A DNA stretch of 36,087 nt from Paenibacillus oceani (lineage in GTDB: Bacteria; Bacillota; Bacilli; Paenibacillales; NBRC-103111). The stretch lies in the NCBI RefSeq assembly GCF_014705615.1, contig NZ_JACXJA010000068.1:1-36087 (forward strand), in the 5' to 3' direction. The notes beneath the pieces were generated by a model. That model was not told the origin of the DNA. It saw only the letters and a list, made by a program, of their open reading frames with translations, and did not search any database. Position 1 is the stretch's first letter, and every line of letters starts with the position of its first letter. Below, one piece after another: positions 9,340 to 16,056 of the stretch. The translations under genes and the position numbers were made by a program.

Positions 9340-9731
9340 GGCTCGTCGGACTCCTTGGCGATGATATCGAAAGGCAATCTTAAATCTTCCTTCAGCTCTT
9401 CCGCGCATTCGAATTCGCTTTCATTATCCGGGCTGCAGTACCACCGTACGCCGACCCGTTTCCCGTCCATATAGGCGGTGTCGAATTTGTCCAGCAACAT
9501 CATCAGGCACTTGGTACTGCTCGTATTGATGTAAGGCATCTGGAACTCGATCGCCAATTCGGTGTCGGACGGGAGCCGGGACAAATAGCTGTCGATCCAT
9601 TCGAAGATCGGCTCGTAAAACTTAAAGGCGTTCTCCGGATACGATTGTCCGGTTATCGCCAGTACGCGGGTGTTCTCGTCAAAGGATACGGCAGGAGTGC
9701 TCTTCGTAGCGACAAGGTGTAAAGGTTCCAT
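9336..9731 (-). CDS. siaC: SiaC-family regulatory phosphoprotein (DUF1987)
   Basis: Small cytosolic protein of 131 residues, the usual family length. The conserved segment MPYINTSSTKCL is at 65-76. In Pseudomonas aeruginosa SiaC the phosphoacceptor threonine (Thr68) sits in the equivalent N-T-S-S stretch, so Thr70 is the expected site. The family acts as an anti-anti-sigma-like switch: phosphorylated by SiaB, dephosphorylated by SiaA, with the unphosphorylated form binding a target (diguanylate cyclase SiaD in Pseudomonas). Its ATG follows the SiaB stop directly (TAAATG), and its own stop overlaps the SiaA start. This tight coupling implies fixed stoichiometry. No GGDEF protein is in the window, so the target is unknown. 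Confidence 0.85.
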   Translation of the reverse strand: MEPLHLVATKSTPAVSFDENTRVLAITGQSYPENAFKFYEPIFEWIDSYLSRLPSDTELAIEFQMPYINTSSTKCLMMLLDKFDTAYMDGKRVGVRWYCSPDNESEFECAEELKEDLRLPFDIIAKESDEP

Positions 9732-10277
9732 TTATACGACCGCCTTTAAAGTGAAAAAAGCTAATTGCTCGTCCAGCTCGGTAACGAAGTATTCCAGACT
9801 GCCGGCCTTGCGGGCGATATCGATCAGGCCCAGACCTGCGCCGTCGGAAACGTCCGGCGTCTCCTCGCGGAGCTTTTCTTTGTAAAGCTTCTTCAGCTCG
9901 GCCTTGTCCATCGCGACTAACGAATTGATCTGTGAGGTAAGCAGCTTCAAATCTTCCTTCTCGACGGCGTTGCCGGAGCAGACGAAGTAGCCGTCTTCGG
10001 CTTTGCCGATCGTGACGATGCTGGAGTGCGCGATTTTCTCGTAGTTGGCGCTGATTTTTCTGGAGGAGCAGTAGTTGTTTATATTCTGCGTCTGCTCGAT
10101 AAAGATGGAGAAGATGACGGTAACTTCATTGCGCGGACGGTCCTCGTTCTCCAGATACGTTTTGACGGCCGTTCCGTATTCCTCGATAAGGCTTTGTGAC
10201 AGCTTGCCTGCAAAACTGATTAATATGCCGTGCTCGCGCAGCATATTTTGGACATGAATGAGGTGTTGGTGAATCAA
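9732..10277 (-). CDS. siaB: SiaB-family protein kinase (HATPase-like)
   Basis: Protein of 181 residues related to anti-sigma-factor-type kinases of the GHKL fold. The probable N-box is IEQTQNINNY (about 60-69), and the glycine-rich ATP lid is DGAGLGLIDIARKAG. Known role in the family: phosphorylation of SiaC. The start is TTG at 10277 behind AGGGGGAAG with good spacing, and I see no competing ATG with a ribosome binding site. It lies 44 nt after the histidine kinase gene and abuts siaC without a gap. Sequence alone does not prove kinase activity. Confidence 0.82.
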   Translation of the reverse strand: MIHQHLIHVQNMLREHGILISFAGKLSQSLIEEYGTAVKTYLENEDRPRNEVTVIFSIFIEQTQNINNYCSSRKISANYEKIAHSSIVTIGKAEDGYFVCSGNAVEKEDLKLLTSQINSLVAMDKAELKKLYKEKLREETPDVSDGAGLGLIDIARKAGSLEYFVTELDEQLAFFTLKAVV

Positions 10278-10321
10278 CGGTTTCTTCCCCCTGTATCAAT
10301 ATGGTTGTCGGCGACTGCCGC

Positions 10322-11356
10322 TTACCGGTCCGCGGCGGCCGCGGCCGCATCGCTGTATACCGGAATCGAGAAATGGAACCGGCTCCCCGCCCCCGGAACA
10401 CTTGAAGCGCCGATCAAGCCGCCGTGACGGCCGATGATTTCCCTGGAGATGGACAATCCGAGACCGCTCCCTTGGACTTCGCTTGTACGGGGAGCTTCGC
10501 CCCGGTAAAACCTTTCGAATATATAGGGAAGCTCGCCTGGGTCGATTCCTTCCCCGGTATCCTCGACGAATAAGTTGAACCAGAACGGGGAAGACGGCTC
10601 CCGGTGCGGTCTGATCAATACCGAGGCTTCCGGCGGACTCGCCGTGATGGACCCGTATACGCGCACAGATCCGCCTTGCGGCGTATATTTCAGCGCGTTG
10701 TCGACAAAGTTGGTGACAACCTGCTCGATCCGGAGCGAGTCTATATAGATGACGGCCAAATCTTTCTGGTTCAGGAGCAGCAGCTCGTCTTCGTCGGGAG
10801 CGGGACCTTTCAGCAAATGCACTTGACGGCGTTCTGCAACAAGCGACTTGAAACGCAGCGATTCGTACCAGCGGCCGAGCGGCCTGGGTTCTAAGTGAAA
10901 CGGAAGTTGATTGGCCCTCAGCGTAGAGAGCTGGAACAAATCGGAGATCAGCTGATTGATCGTCAGCAGCTTCTGGTAAACCATCGGCAAGTAATGTTCG
11001 TCAGGCTCGATCACGCGATCCATAAATGCTTTGACATATCCTTGAACGGAAGTGATCGGAGTCCGGAGTTCGTGGGAAATGTCGGATACCAGCTGCTTGC
11101 GCAGTTGTTCCTGGTTCTGCAGCTCGGCATGGGCGGCCCTCAGCTCCTGCTCGCGGTGCTTCAGCGTCCGGCCTTGAATATCGCTGATCCGCGACAGCTT
11201 CATCGTCGTTTTGAGCAGCTTCTCGTAATGGCGGACAAGCTGCTCGTAATCTTCCGGCTCCGGACTGCCGCCTGGAGCGAGCCTTTTTCGGGCGGCACTC
11301 AATGTGCGCTGTTCTTCGGCAAAGACATCATGTTCGGTAACCGTCTCGGACTCCAT
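10322..11356 (-). CDS. Soluble sensor histidine kinase
   Basis: Cytosolic histidine kinase of 344 residues with no membrane segment. The N-terminal part (1-85) is charged and probably coiled-coil. The HisKA motif SDISHELRTP places the phosphoacceptor at His95. The ATPase domain has NFVDNALKYTP (N-box), DTGEGI (G1) and GSGLGLSI (G2). The C-terminus ends in an alanine run. The frame opens at 11380, but the GGAGAGAGG inside that extension lies 7 nt before the ATG at 11356, so 11356 is the better start. It is the first gene of the operon with siaB, siaC and the SiaA-like gene, which suggests it feeds a cytoplasmic signal into, or takes output from, the switch. Its cognate regulator may be the OmpR-type protein at 6631. 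Confidence 0.85.
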   Translation of the reverse strand: MESETVTEHDVFAEEQRTLSAARKRLAPGGSPEPEDYEQLVRHYEKLLKTTMKLSRISDIQGRTLKHREQELRAAHAELQNQEQLRKQLVSDISHELRTPITSVQGYVKAFMDRVIEPDEHYLPMVYQKLLTINQLISDLFQLSTLRANQLPFHLEPRPLGRWYESLRFKSLVAERRQVHLLKGPAPDEDELLLLNQKDLAVIYIDSLRIEQVVTNFVDNALKYTPQGGSVRVYGSITASPPEASVLIRPHREPSSPFWFNLFVEDTGEGIDPGELPYIFERFYRGEAPRTSEVQGSGLGLSISREIIGRHGGLIGASSVPGAGSRFHFSIPVYSDAAAAAADR

Positions 11357-11391
11357 ATTTCGACCTCTCTCCAGGCACATTATAGCTCCAT

Positions 11392-11422
11392 ATTATATCA
11401 CACCCTTCTAAAATCTTTTAGA
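11392..11422 (-). promoter_or_regulatory. Kinase/sia operon promoter with palindromic operator candidate
   Basis: On the minus strand a TATAAT (11392-11397) lies about 36 nt before the kinase start, with a second TATAAT closer in. Just upstream, 11407-11422 is a perfect palindrome, TCTAAAA-TC-TTTTAGA, in the spacer/-35 zone, where a bound protein would block polymerase. No good -35 is visible, in keeping with regulated use. Confidence 0.45.
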
Positions 11423-11440
11423 GGTTGTTCAAAGAGCCCG

Positions 11441-11466
11441 CTTTTGATCATGTAGCTGATCAGGAG
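11441..11466. repeat. TTGATCATGTAG hairpin, copy 1
   Basis: The stem CTTTTGATCA / TGATCAGGAG has a 6-nt loop. The 18-mer TTGATCATGTAGCTGATC (11444-11461) recurs with one change at 13081-13098, inside the terminator after the YjcZ-like gene. This copy has no T-run and lies between divergent promoters. Confidence 0.4.
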
Positions 11467-11518
11467 CCTGCTCGACTCGCACTTTTATAAGTTTCGCGCA
11501 TAAAAAAGTAACTTTGCT

Positions 11519-11527
11519 TGATATAAT
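11519..11527 (+). promoter_or_regulatory. Extended -10 promoter for the glycosyltransferase
   Basis: TGA precedes TATAAT (11522-11527). No convincing -35. It would give a leader of about 150 nt before the ATG at 11681. Confidence 0.5.
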
Positions 11528-11539
11528 TCGTAACAGGAG

Positions 11540-11614
11540 AGTCTATCCGCAAGAGGAGCGGAGACTGGGGAACGGACTGGACCAAGGTCCGGGTCGGAAA
11601 CCGACGGCGGTCCG
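11540..11614 (+). promoter_or_regulatory. Structured 5' leader with a possible three-way junction
   Basis: Hairpin 1: AGTCT and CCGC (11540-11550) pair with GCGG and AGACT (11558-11566). A closing helix CGGAC (11573-11577) / GTCCG (11610-11614) encloses hairpin 2, GGACC-AA-GGTCC (11579-11590), and hairpin 3, GTCGG-AAA-CCGAC (11593-11605). I match this to no riboswitch class I know. It may be a regulatory leader or only a stable 5' end. Confidence 0.4.
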
Positions 11615-11680
11615 TGTTACGGAAAACGTATCGGAGTTATGATGTAGTCATAAGAGTTACTGATAGGCGGGTGAAGGATC

Positions 11681-12874
11681 ATGAACGGAAAAATATTGCT
11701 GCTCTCCGGGCCGTTCGGGGAAGGCCACAAGCAGGCGGCTCAGGCGCTGCTGGAAACGTGCCGGCTGACGAGGCCGACGGCGGAAGCGGTCACGGTCGAT
11801 TTCATGGAGTGGACCTTGCCGCGGCTGCATGGCTGGAGCAAGGCGGTATTCCACCAGGGCGTGCAAAAATTTCCTTCCGTATACGGATATTTGTTCCGGA
11901 GAACGAAAAAACCTTCGGCCTTCTCAACGTTAACCGGACGGCTGCGCTGGTACGGGCTGAAACGGATCGCGAAGCTGCTTGCGGAAGTGAAACCTTCCGT
12001 AATCGTCAGCACGTTTCCGCTGGCGGCGGCCGCGATGTCGGCGATGAAGATGGCGGGGCTGACCGATGTGCCGACCGTAACGGTCATTACGGATCACACC
12101 GATCACAGTTACTGGGTGCATCCGGGCACGGACCGCTACGTCGTCGGCTCGGAGAAAGTGAGATCCGGGCTGCTCGAGATCGGAGTGCCGGACTACCGGA
12201 TTACGGTAACCGGCATACCGGTACGGCCTCCGTTCTGCACGGGAGGCTCGTCATGCAAGCGTCCGGCGCTGAGAGCGAAGCTCGGCTTGCGTACGGATAT
12301 GCCAGTGCTGCTTATGATGGGCGGCGGCTACGGGATGATGCATGAAGGCATGGTCCGGCTGATGGAGGAAGAAGCGCGAAAGGGCACTTCACAGGTGATC
12401 GTTGTCTGCGGCCATAACGAAAAACTGCGAACGAAGTTGGAGGAGCGGCTGAATGCCGCCGTACCCGGTCACGGCGTGAGGCTGACCGGATTTGTCACCA
12501 ATATGGAAGAATATATGGCCGCTTCGGACCTGATCGTTACGAAGCCGGGCGGTCTGACGACCACCGAGGCGATCGCGATGCGGCTGCCGATGGTGCTGTT
12601 CCGTCCGCTGCCGGGTCAGGAGGAGGACAACGCCGACTTCCTGACGGAAGCGGGGGTGGCGGTTCGCGCCCGCGTGGAGAGAGAGCTTGTGGCCGTTGTG
12701 GGCAAGCTTCTCGATGAACCGGAGCGGCTTGCGGCCATGAGAGCTCATGCGGAACGGCTTCATATGGAGACTTCGTCGTTTCACGCGCTCGACGCCATCT
12801 TCTCGGCCCGGCACATTCCGCTGCCCCGGTGGGAAAATTCGGTGGTTCACTCGGTATACGAGAACGCACATTAA
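11681..12874 (+). CDS. MGDG-synthase/UgtP-type glycosyltransferase
   Basis: GT-B glycosyltransferase of 397 residues. The N-terminal MGDG-synthase domain begins with GPFGEGHKQAA (10-20), which binds the lipid acceptor. The C-terminal sugar-nucleotide domain has MMGGGYG and KPGGLTTTEA (288-297). In the family, UgtP and plant MGD enzymes transfer glucose or galactose from UDP-sugar to diacylglycerol at the inner membrane face, supplying glycolipid and lipoteichoic-acid anchors. An LTA-synthase-family gene lies about 4 kb downstream. The ribosome binding site is weak (AAGGA only 2 nt before the ATG, or GGCGGG farther up). MurG is related but differs in its motifs. The sugar and the number of residues added are not readable. 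Confidence 0.82.
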   Translation: MNGKILLLSGPFGEGHKQAAQALLETCRLTRPTAEAVTVDFMEWTLPRLHGWSKAVFHQGVQKFPSVYGYLFRRTKKPSAFSTLTGRLRWYGLKRIAKLLAEVKPSVIVSTFPLAAAAMSAMKMAGLTDVPTVTVITDHTDHSYWVHPGTDRYVVGSEKVRSGLLEIGVPDYRITVTGIPVRPPFCTGGSSCKRPALRAKLGLRTDMPVLLMMGGGYGMMHEGMVRLMEEEARKGTSQVIVVCGHNEKLRTKLEERLNAAVPGHGVRLTGFVTNMEEYMAASDLIVTKPGGLTTTEAIAMRLPMVLFRPLPGQEEDNADFLTEAGVAVRARVERELVAVVGKLLDEPERLAAMRAHAERLHMETSSFHALDAIFSARHIPLPRWENSVVHSVYENAH

Positions 12875-12891
12875 CCAGGCGGCTGTCCCTT

Positions 12892-12918
12892 ACACATCCG
12901 GATATTGGGCATATACTG
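12892..12918 (+). promoter_or_regulatory. Candidate sigma-E/sigma-K promoter before the YjcZ-like gene
   Basis: AC at 12892-12893, 16-bp spacer, then CATATACTG (12910-12918), close to the mother-cell sigma-K pattern AC-N16-CATANNNTA and to the sigma-E -10. It lies about 40 nt before a probable sporulation gene. Confidence 0.35.
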
Positions 12919-12959
12919 GGAATAAGACGTGAAGACGAACACGATGGGAGCCGTTGGAT

Positions 12960-13040
12960 ATGCCGATCCACTCGGAAGCTTTGCTGGTGTTGATCCTTTT
13001 TGTGCTGCTCGTCATCGTTCTGATTGTATTCGCTTCTTAG
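12960..13040 (+). CDS. YjcZ-like sporulation peptide, 26 residues
   Basis: Small gene below usual length cut-offs. It begins MPIHSEALLVLILF and ends VLIVFAS: a short polar N-terminus, then one hydrophobic helix of about 19 residues (7-26). This size and composition match the YjcZ/YhfM-like tiny sporulation membrane proteins of Bacillales (FALIVVLFILLII-type core), though the usual Gly/Tyr-rich N-terminus is missing. GGGAG ends 10 nt before the ATG. A sporulation-like promoter lies upstream and a strong terminator 32 nt after the stop, so it forms a complete monocistronic unit beside the spoVA cluster. The exact family is moderately sure; function is unknown for the whole group. Confidence 0.6.
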   Translation: MPIHSEALLVLILFVLLVIVLIVFAS

Positions 13041-13072
13041 CCGGAGTAGGGAGCCAGGTAAAGCTGCAGGTG

Positions 13073-13110
13073 AAAGCCGCTTGATCATGTAGATGATCGG
13101 GCGGCTTTTT
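13073..13110 (+). terminator. Intrinsic terminator after the YjcZ-like gene
   Basis: 16-bp stem AAAGCCGCTTGATCAT / ATGATCGGGCGGCTTT with two T-G pairs, loop GTAG, then a T-run. The stem contains copy 2 of the TTGATCATGTAG sequence. Confidence 0.85.
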
Positions 13111-13194
13111 GTCATCACCATAAACCTCATCAACGAGCGGCTGCAGCCCAGGCACACATTCCCTCCGCCCACTAACGTATGGGTGTGCACGTCA

Positions 13195-13223
13195 AAAAAC
13201 CGTCCGGACGCCTTACCGGACGG
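13195..13223 (-). terminator. Intrinsic terminator of the DUF1657 gene
   Basis: On the minus strand, the 8-bp stem CCGTCCGG / CCGGACGG with an 8-nt loop is followed by TTTTTT. It lies 21 bp past the stop codon of the DUF1657 gene. Confidence 0.85.
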
Positions 13224-13244
13224 CTTTCTTATGGTTCTTCCGAA

Positions 13245-13451
13245 TTAAAAACCTTTGTATTGCGGCTCCTCGTTTTCCAGCTGTTGAACGCGTGCATTAA
13301 CCTGATCGACGACTTGCTGGGTTGTTTGCGCACAGTTCTGGAATACCGATTTGGCCTCCTGATTTTGAGTGCTCAGCGCAAACTGCTCCAGGCTCGCCTG
13401 AGCGCTCTTGAGCGACGCGAGGCATGTTTTTACATCGGATGCGACGGTCAT
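13245..13451 (-). CDS. DUF1657 small protein
   Basis: 68-residue soluble, helical protein of the DUF1657 family, which occurs only in spore formers and is encoded in spoVA2mob-type operons. The ATG at 13451 has a perfect AAAGGGAGGTG ribosome binding site; the frame extends 19 codons further with no such site. Core residues LEQFALSTQNQEAK and NCAQT recur in the C-terminal tail of the DUF421 protein encoded divergently next door. A forespore-type -10, CATAGTA, lies upstream and a terminator downstream, so it is a stand-alone unit. Its orientation, opposite to spoVAC-D-E, differs from the arrangement I know for the mobile operon. Molecular function unknown. Confidence 0.85.
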   Translation of the reverse strand: MTVASDVKTCLASLKSAQASLEQFALSTQNQEAKSVFQNCAQTTQQVVDQVNARVQQLENEEPQYKGF

Positions 13452-13481
13452 GGGTTTCACCTCCCTTTTTATTAACAACAC

Positions 13482-13510
13482 TACTATGCCCGAAAGCCGA
13501 GATCTCATTT
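13482..13510 (-). promoter_or_regulatory. Candidate sigma-G/sigma-F promoter of the DUF1657 gene
   Basis: On the minus strand AAATG (13506-13510), 17-bp spacer, CATAGTA (13482-13488), near the forespore consensus GHATR / CATNNTA. It lies about 30 nt before the start codon. Confidence 0.5.
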
Positions 13511-13658
13511 ATGTAAAAAACTGTCACGAAAGGAGATCGTTGTCCTAACTAATAATAAAGATCGACACCCCGGTTTGTTGTCCGCTTGCTTAGCTGGGAA
13601 GATAAACCGCGGATCGATATGTGCAATCCAAAACCAAACGAAAGTAACGGTGAGAATG

Positions 13659-14519
13659 ATGCCGCAATGGATTGAAATTGCTTGGAGATCCGCATGTGCC
13701 GTTGTAGTTTTGTTCGCATTGACCCGGCTGCTTGGAAAAAAACAGTTGTCCCAGTTGAATTATTTCCATTACATCGCCGGAATCACAATCGGCAATATTG
13801 CGGGCTTTATTTCGCTTGAGATCGAGGACCATTTTCTGCTGGGCGTTACCGGTATACTGATTTGGACGTTCCTCCCGCTTTTGCTGGAATGGTTGTCACT
13901 GAAAAGCAAGTCGGTCCGAGACATAACAGACGGACAAGCTATGGTGCTGATCAAAGAAGGGAAAGTTTTGGAAGATAACTTGAAAAAGGCCAGATTTACT
14001 TCGGACGAGCTGCTTGAGGAGCTGCGCAGAAATGGGGCGTTCCGCCTGGCCGACGTCGAATTTGCCGTACTCGAGACAGATGGCGGGGTCAGCGTCCTGT
14101 TAACGAAAGAAAACCAGCCGATTACTCCGAAATTGCTCGGGATCCAGGTAGCGAACGAAAGGGAGCCTCAGACCGTTATTATGGACGGAACGGTTATTGA
14201 TGAACCGCTTGCGACGGCGGGACTTAGCCGCGGATGGCTGGCGGCCGAGCTGGAGAAGCTAGGGGTAGCGCTGGAGAACGTCTTTTTGGCTCAGGTCGAT
14301 ACGTATGGGCAGATTACGGTCGATTTATACGACGATAAAATCAAAACCCCGGAGCCGAGTCAGAAGCAGCTGCTATGGGCGACGTTAAAAAAATGCGAAG
14401 CCGATCTGGAGCTGTTTGCGCTGTCGACTGATGAGTGGAAAGCTAAACGGTCGTACGACCAGTGCGCCGCATCGATGAAAAGCGTGCTTGAGCGATGTGA
14501 GCCCTTTTTAGCGCGATAA
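13659..14519 (+). CDS. DUF421-DUF1657 fusion membrane protein (2Duf type)
   Basis: 286-residue protein. Three N-terminal membrane helices (about 8-25, 35-55, 61-81) and a YetF-type DUF421 soluble region (about 90-230) are followed by a C-terminal DUF1657-like tail (about 236-286, with LELFALSTDEWKAK and QCAAS). This is the architecture of 2Duf, the spoVA2mob protein reported to raise wet-heat resistance of B. subtilis spores from the inner membrane. The open frame starts at a TTG (13575) with no ribosome binding site. I choose the ATG at 13659 (GGTGA 5 nt before it); the adjacent ATG at 13656 is also possible. It lies 34 nt before spoVAC, as part of the same operon. Heat resistance here is inferred, not shown. 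Confidence 0.82.
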   Translation: MPQWIEIAWRSACAVVVLFALTRLLGKKQLSQLNYFHYIAGITIGNIAGFISLEIEDHFLLGVTGILIWTFLPLLLEWLSLKSKSVRDITDGQAMVLIKEGKVLEDNLKKARFTSDELLEELRRNGAFRLADVEFAVLETDGGVSVLLTKENQPITPKLLGIQVANEREPQTVIMDGTVIDEPLATAGLSRGWLAAELEKLGVALENVFLAQVDTYGQITVDLYDDKIKTPEPSQKQLLWATLKKCEADLELFALSTDEWKAKRSYDQCAASMKSVLERCEPFLAR

Positions 14520-14553
14520 CAGTCCGAAATTACCGATATGAGGAGAGATACGC

Positions 14554-15036
14554 ATGGCAACGATGGCCGCGAAAAAGAAAAAGCTCACTCCCGTTCAGCA
14601 GGAGTACCAGACGCTCGCCAAAAAGAAGGAGCCCCCGAGACCTCTCGTCAAAAATTGCGTGCGAGCTTTCGTGGCCGGAGGCGTGATCTGCGTATTCGGG
14701 CAGCTGCTGACGGAAATGTTCATTCACTTCTTCGGCTTCACCGAAAAAACGGCCGGCAGCCCGACAGTGGCCGTACTGATTTTTATAGCGGTCGTATTGA
14801 CGAGCCTGGGCGTGTATGACAAGCTTGCCCAGTGGGCCGGGGCTGGCACGGCCGTCCCGGTGACGGGCTTCGCCAACTCGATGTGTTCGGCCGCGATCGA
14901 GCATCGCAGCGAAGGGCTCGTCCTCGGAACGGGCGGCAATATGTTCAAGCTGGCCGGTTCGGTCATCGTGTTCGGGACGGTGGCCGCGTTTATCATCGGG
15001 ATTATCCACATGCTGCTGGATTGGGGAGGGTTTTGA
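14554..15036 (+). CDS. spoVAC: Stage V sporulation protein AC
   Basis: 160-residue membrane protein. The N-terminal basic cytosolic stretch (1-30) is followed by about four helices and the conserved GVYDKLAQWAGAGTAVPVTGFANSM region. SpoVAC, with the other SpoVA proteins, forms the inner-membrane channel that moves dipicolinic acid into the forespore and out on germination; B. subtilis SpoVAC has mechanosensitive-channel properties. GAGGAGAG ends 7 nt before the ATG. Only 1 nt separates it from spoVAD. No spoVAA, AB or AF gene is present, as expected for the short spoVA2-type operon rather than the full spoVA operon. Confidence 0.93.
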   Translation: MATMAAKKKKLTPVQQEYQTLAKKKEPPRPLVKNCVRAFVAGGVICVFGQLLTEMFIHFFGFTEKTAGSPTVAVLIFIAVVLTSLGVYDKLAQWAGAGTAVPVTGFANSMCSAAIEHRSEGLVLGTGGNMFKLAGSVIVFGTVAAFIIGIIHMLLDWGGF

Positions 15037-15037
15037 C

Positions 15038-16054
15038 ATGCTGACGGGACATCAGACGTGGAAATTTCCAATCCCGCCCGTCATCCTGTCGACGGCTACG
15101 GTCGTCGGCCCGGACGAAGGGGAAGGGCCGCTGGTGAACGATTTCGACATCGTGCACGGAGACTTGATGCTCGGGCAGGACAGCTGGGAGAAGGCGGAAC
15201 GCGTGCTGCTCGAAGAATCGACCAAGCTGGCCGTGGAAAATGCCGGTCTGACGAACGGAGATATCCAATGTTTCGTCGCCGGAGATTTGATGAACCAGAT
15301 CATCAGCGCTACGTTCGCCGCCCGCACGTTGTCGGTTCCGTATCTGGGCGTATTCGGCGCCTGCTCCACCTCGATGGAAAGCCTGGCGATCGCGTCGCTG
15401 CTGGTCAGCTCCGGAGCGGCCAATCATGCGCTCGCTGCGACAAGCAGCCATAACTGTACGGTGGAGAAGCAGTTTCGTTACCCGACCGAATACGGGTCGC
15501 AGAAGCCTCCTACCGCTCAATATACGGTGACCGGCTCCGGAGCCGCCGTATTGGGCCGGGAAGGCCGAGGACCGCGTGTAACGTCCGCTACGATCGGGCG
15601 CGTCGTGGATATGGGGATTACCGACCCGTTCAACATGGGAGCCGCGATGGCACCGGCGGCGGTAGATACGATTGAGGCGCACTTGCGCGATTTGAATATC
15701 GAGCCGGGGTATTACGATATGATCGTAACAGGCGATCTGGCTACGGTCGGGTATTCGATCGCGAACGAACTGTTCGAGAAGCATCGCATCCCGATGCATC
15801 AAACAAACTATTACGATTGCGGTCTGCTCGTGTACGACGTAAATACCCAGGACGTCCAAGCCGGAGGCAGCGGCTGCGCCTGTTCGGCGGTCGTCACCTA
15901 CGGACATTTGCTGAAAAAGATCAAAAGTGGCGAGATGGACCGGCTGCTTGTCGTCGCTACCGGAGCACTGTTGTCCCCGCTTTCTTTTCAGCAAGGGGAG
16001 AACATTCCTTGCATCGCGCACGCGGTCGCCATCGAAAGCGGAAGGAGAGGCTGA
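15038..16054 (+). CDS. spoVAD: Stage V sporulation protein AD
   Basis: 338-residue soluble protein of the thiolase / ketoacyl-synthase-like fold, as known for SpoVAD, which binds dipicolinic acid at the outer face of the spore inner membrane. Visible are [12 protein letters not shown] (106-117, with Cys at the thiolase nucleophile position), [10 protein letters not shown] and the C-terminal [13 protein letters not shown]. The length is that of the family. Its ribosome binding site GGGGAGGG lies inside the end of spoVAC, giving translational coupling. It is the middle gene of spoVAC-D-E. Confidence 0.95.
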   Translation: MLTGHQTWKFPIPPVILSTATVVGPDEGEGPLVNDFDIVHGDLMLGQDSWEKAERVLLEESTKLAVENAGLTNGDIQCFVAGDLMNQIISATFAARTLSVPYLGVFGACSTSMESLAIASLLVSSGAANHALAATSSHNCTVEKQFRYPTEYGSQKPPTAQYTVTGSGAAVLGREGRGPRVTSATIGRVVDMGITDPFNMGAAMAPAAVDTIEAHLRDLNIEPGYYDMIVTGDLATVGYSIANELFEKHRIPMHQTNYYDCGLLVYDVNTQDVQAGGSGCACSAVVTYGHLLKKIKSGEMDRLLVVATGALLSPLSFQQGENIPCIAHAVAIESGRRG

Positions 16055-16056
16055 AT

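Larger units (their letters stand above)
11357..11680. other. Divergent regulatory gap, kinase operon / glycosyltransferase
   Basis: 324 bases without a gene. It contains the minus-strand kinase promoter and palindrome (11392-11422), a 10-bp hairpin CTTTTGATCA / TGATCAGGAG (11441-11466), a plus-strand extended -10 (11519-11527) and a structured leader (11540-11614). Confidence 0.7.

Noticed and set aside
8215-9474. 419-codon plus-strand frame opposite the SiaA-like phosphatase
   Set aside because: Shadow of a strongly supported minus-strand gene; His/Arg/Pro-rich translation with no domain.
11540-11614. Considered as a guanidine, cyclic-di-AMP or M-box riboswitch
   Set aside because: The conserved core sequences of those classes are not present.
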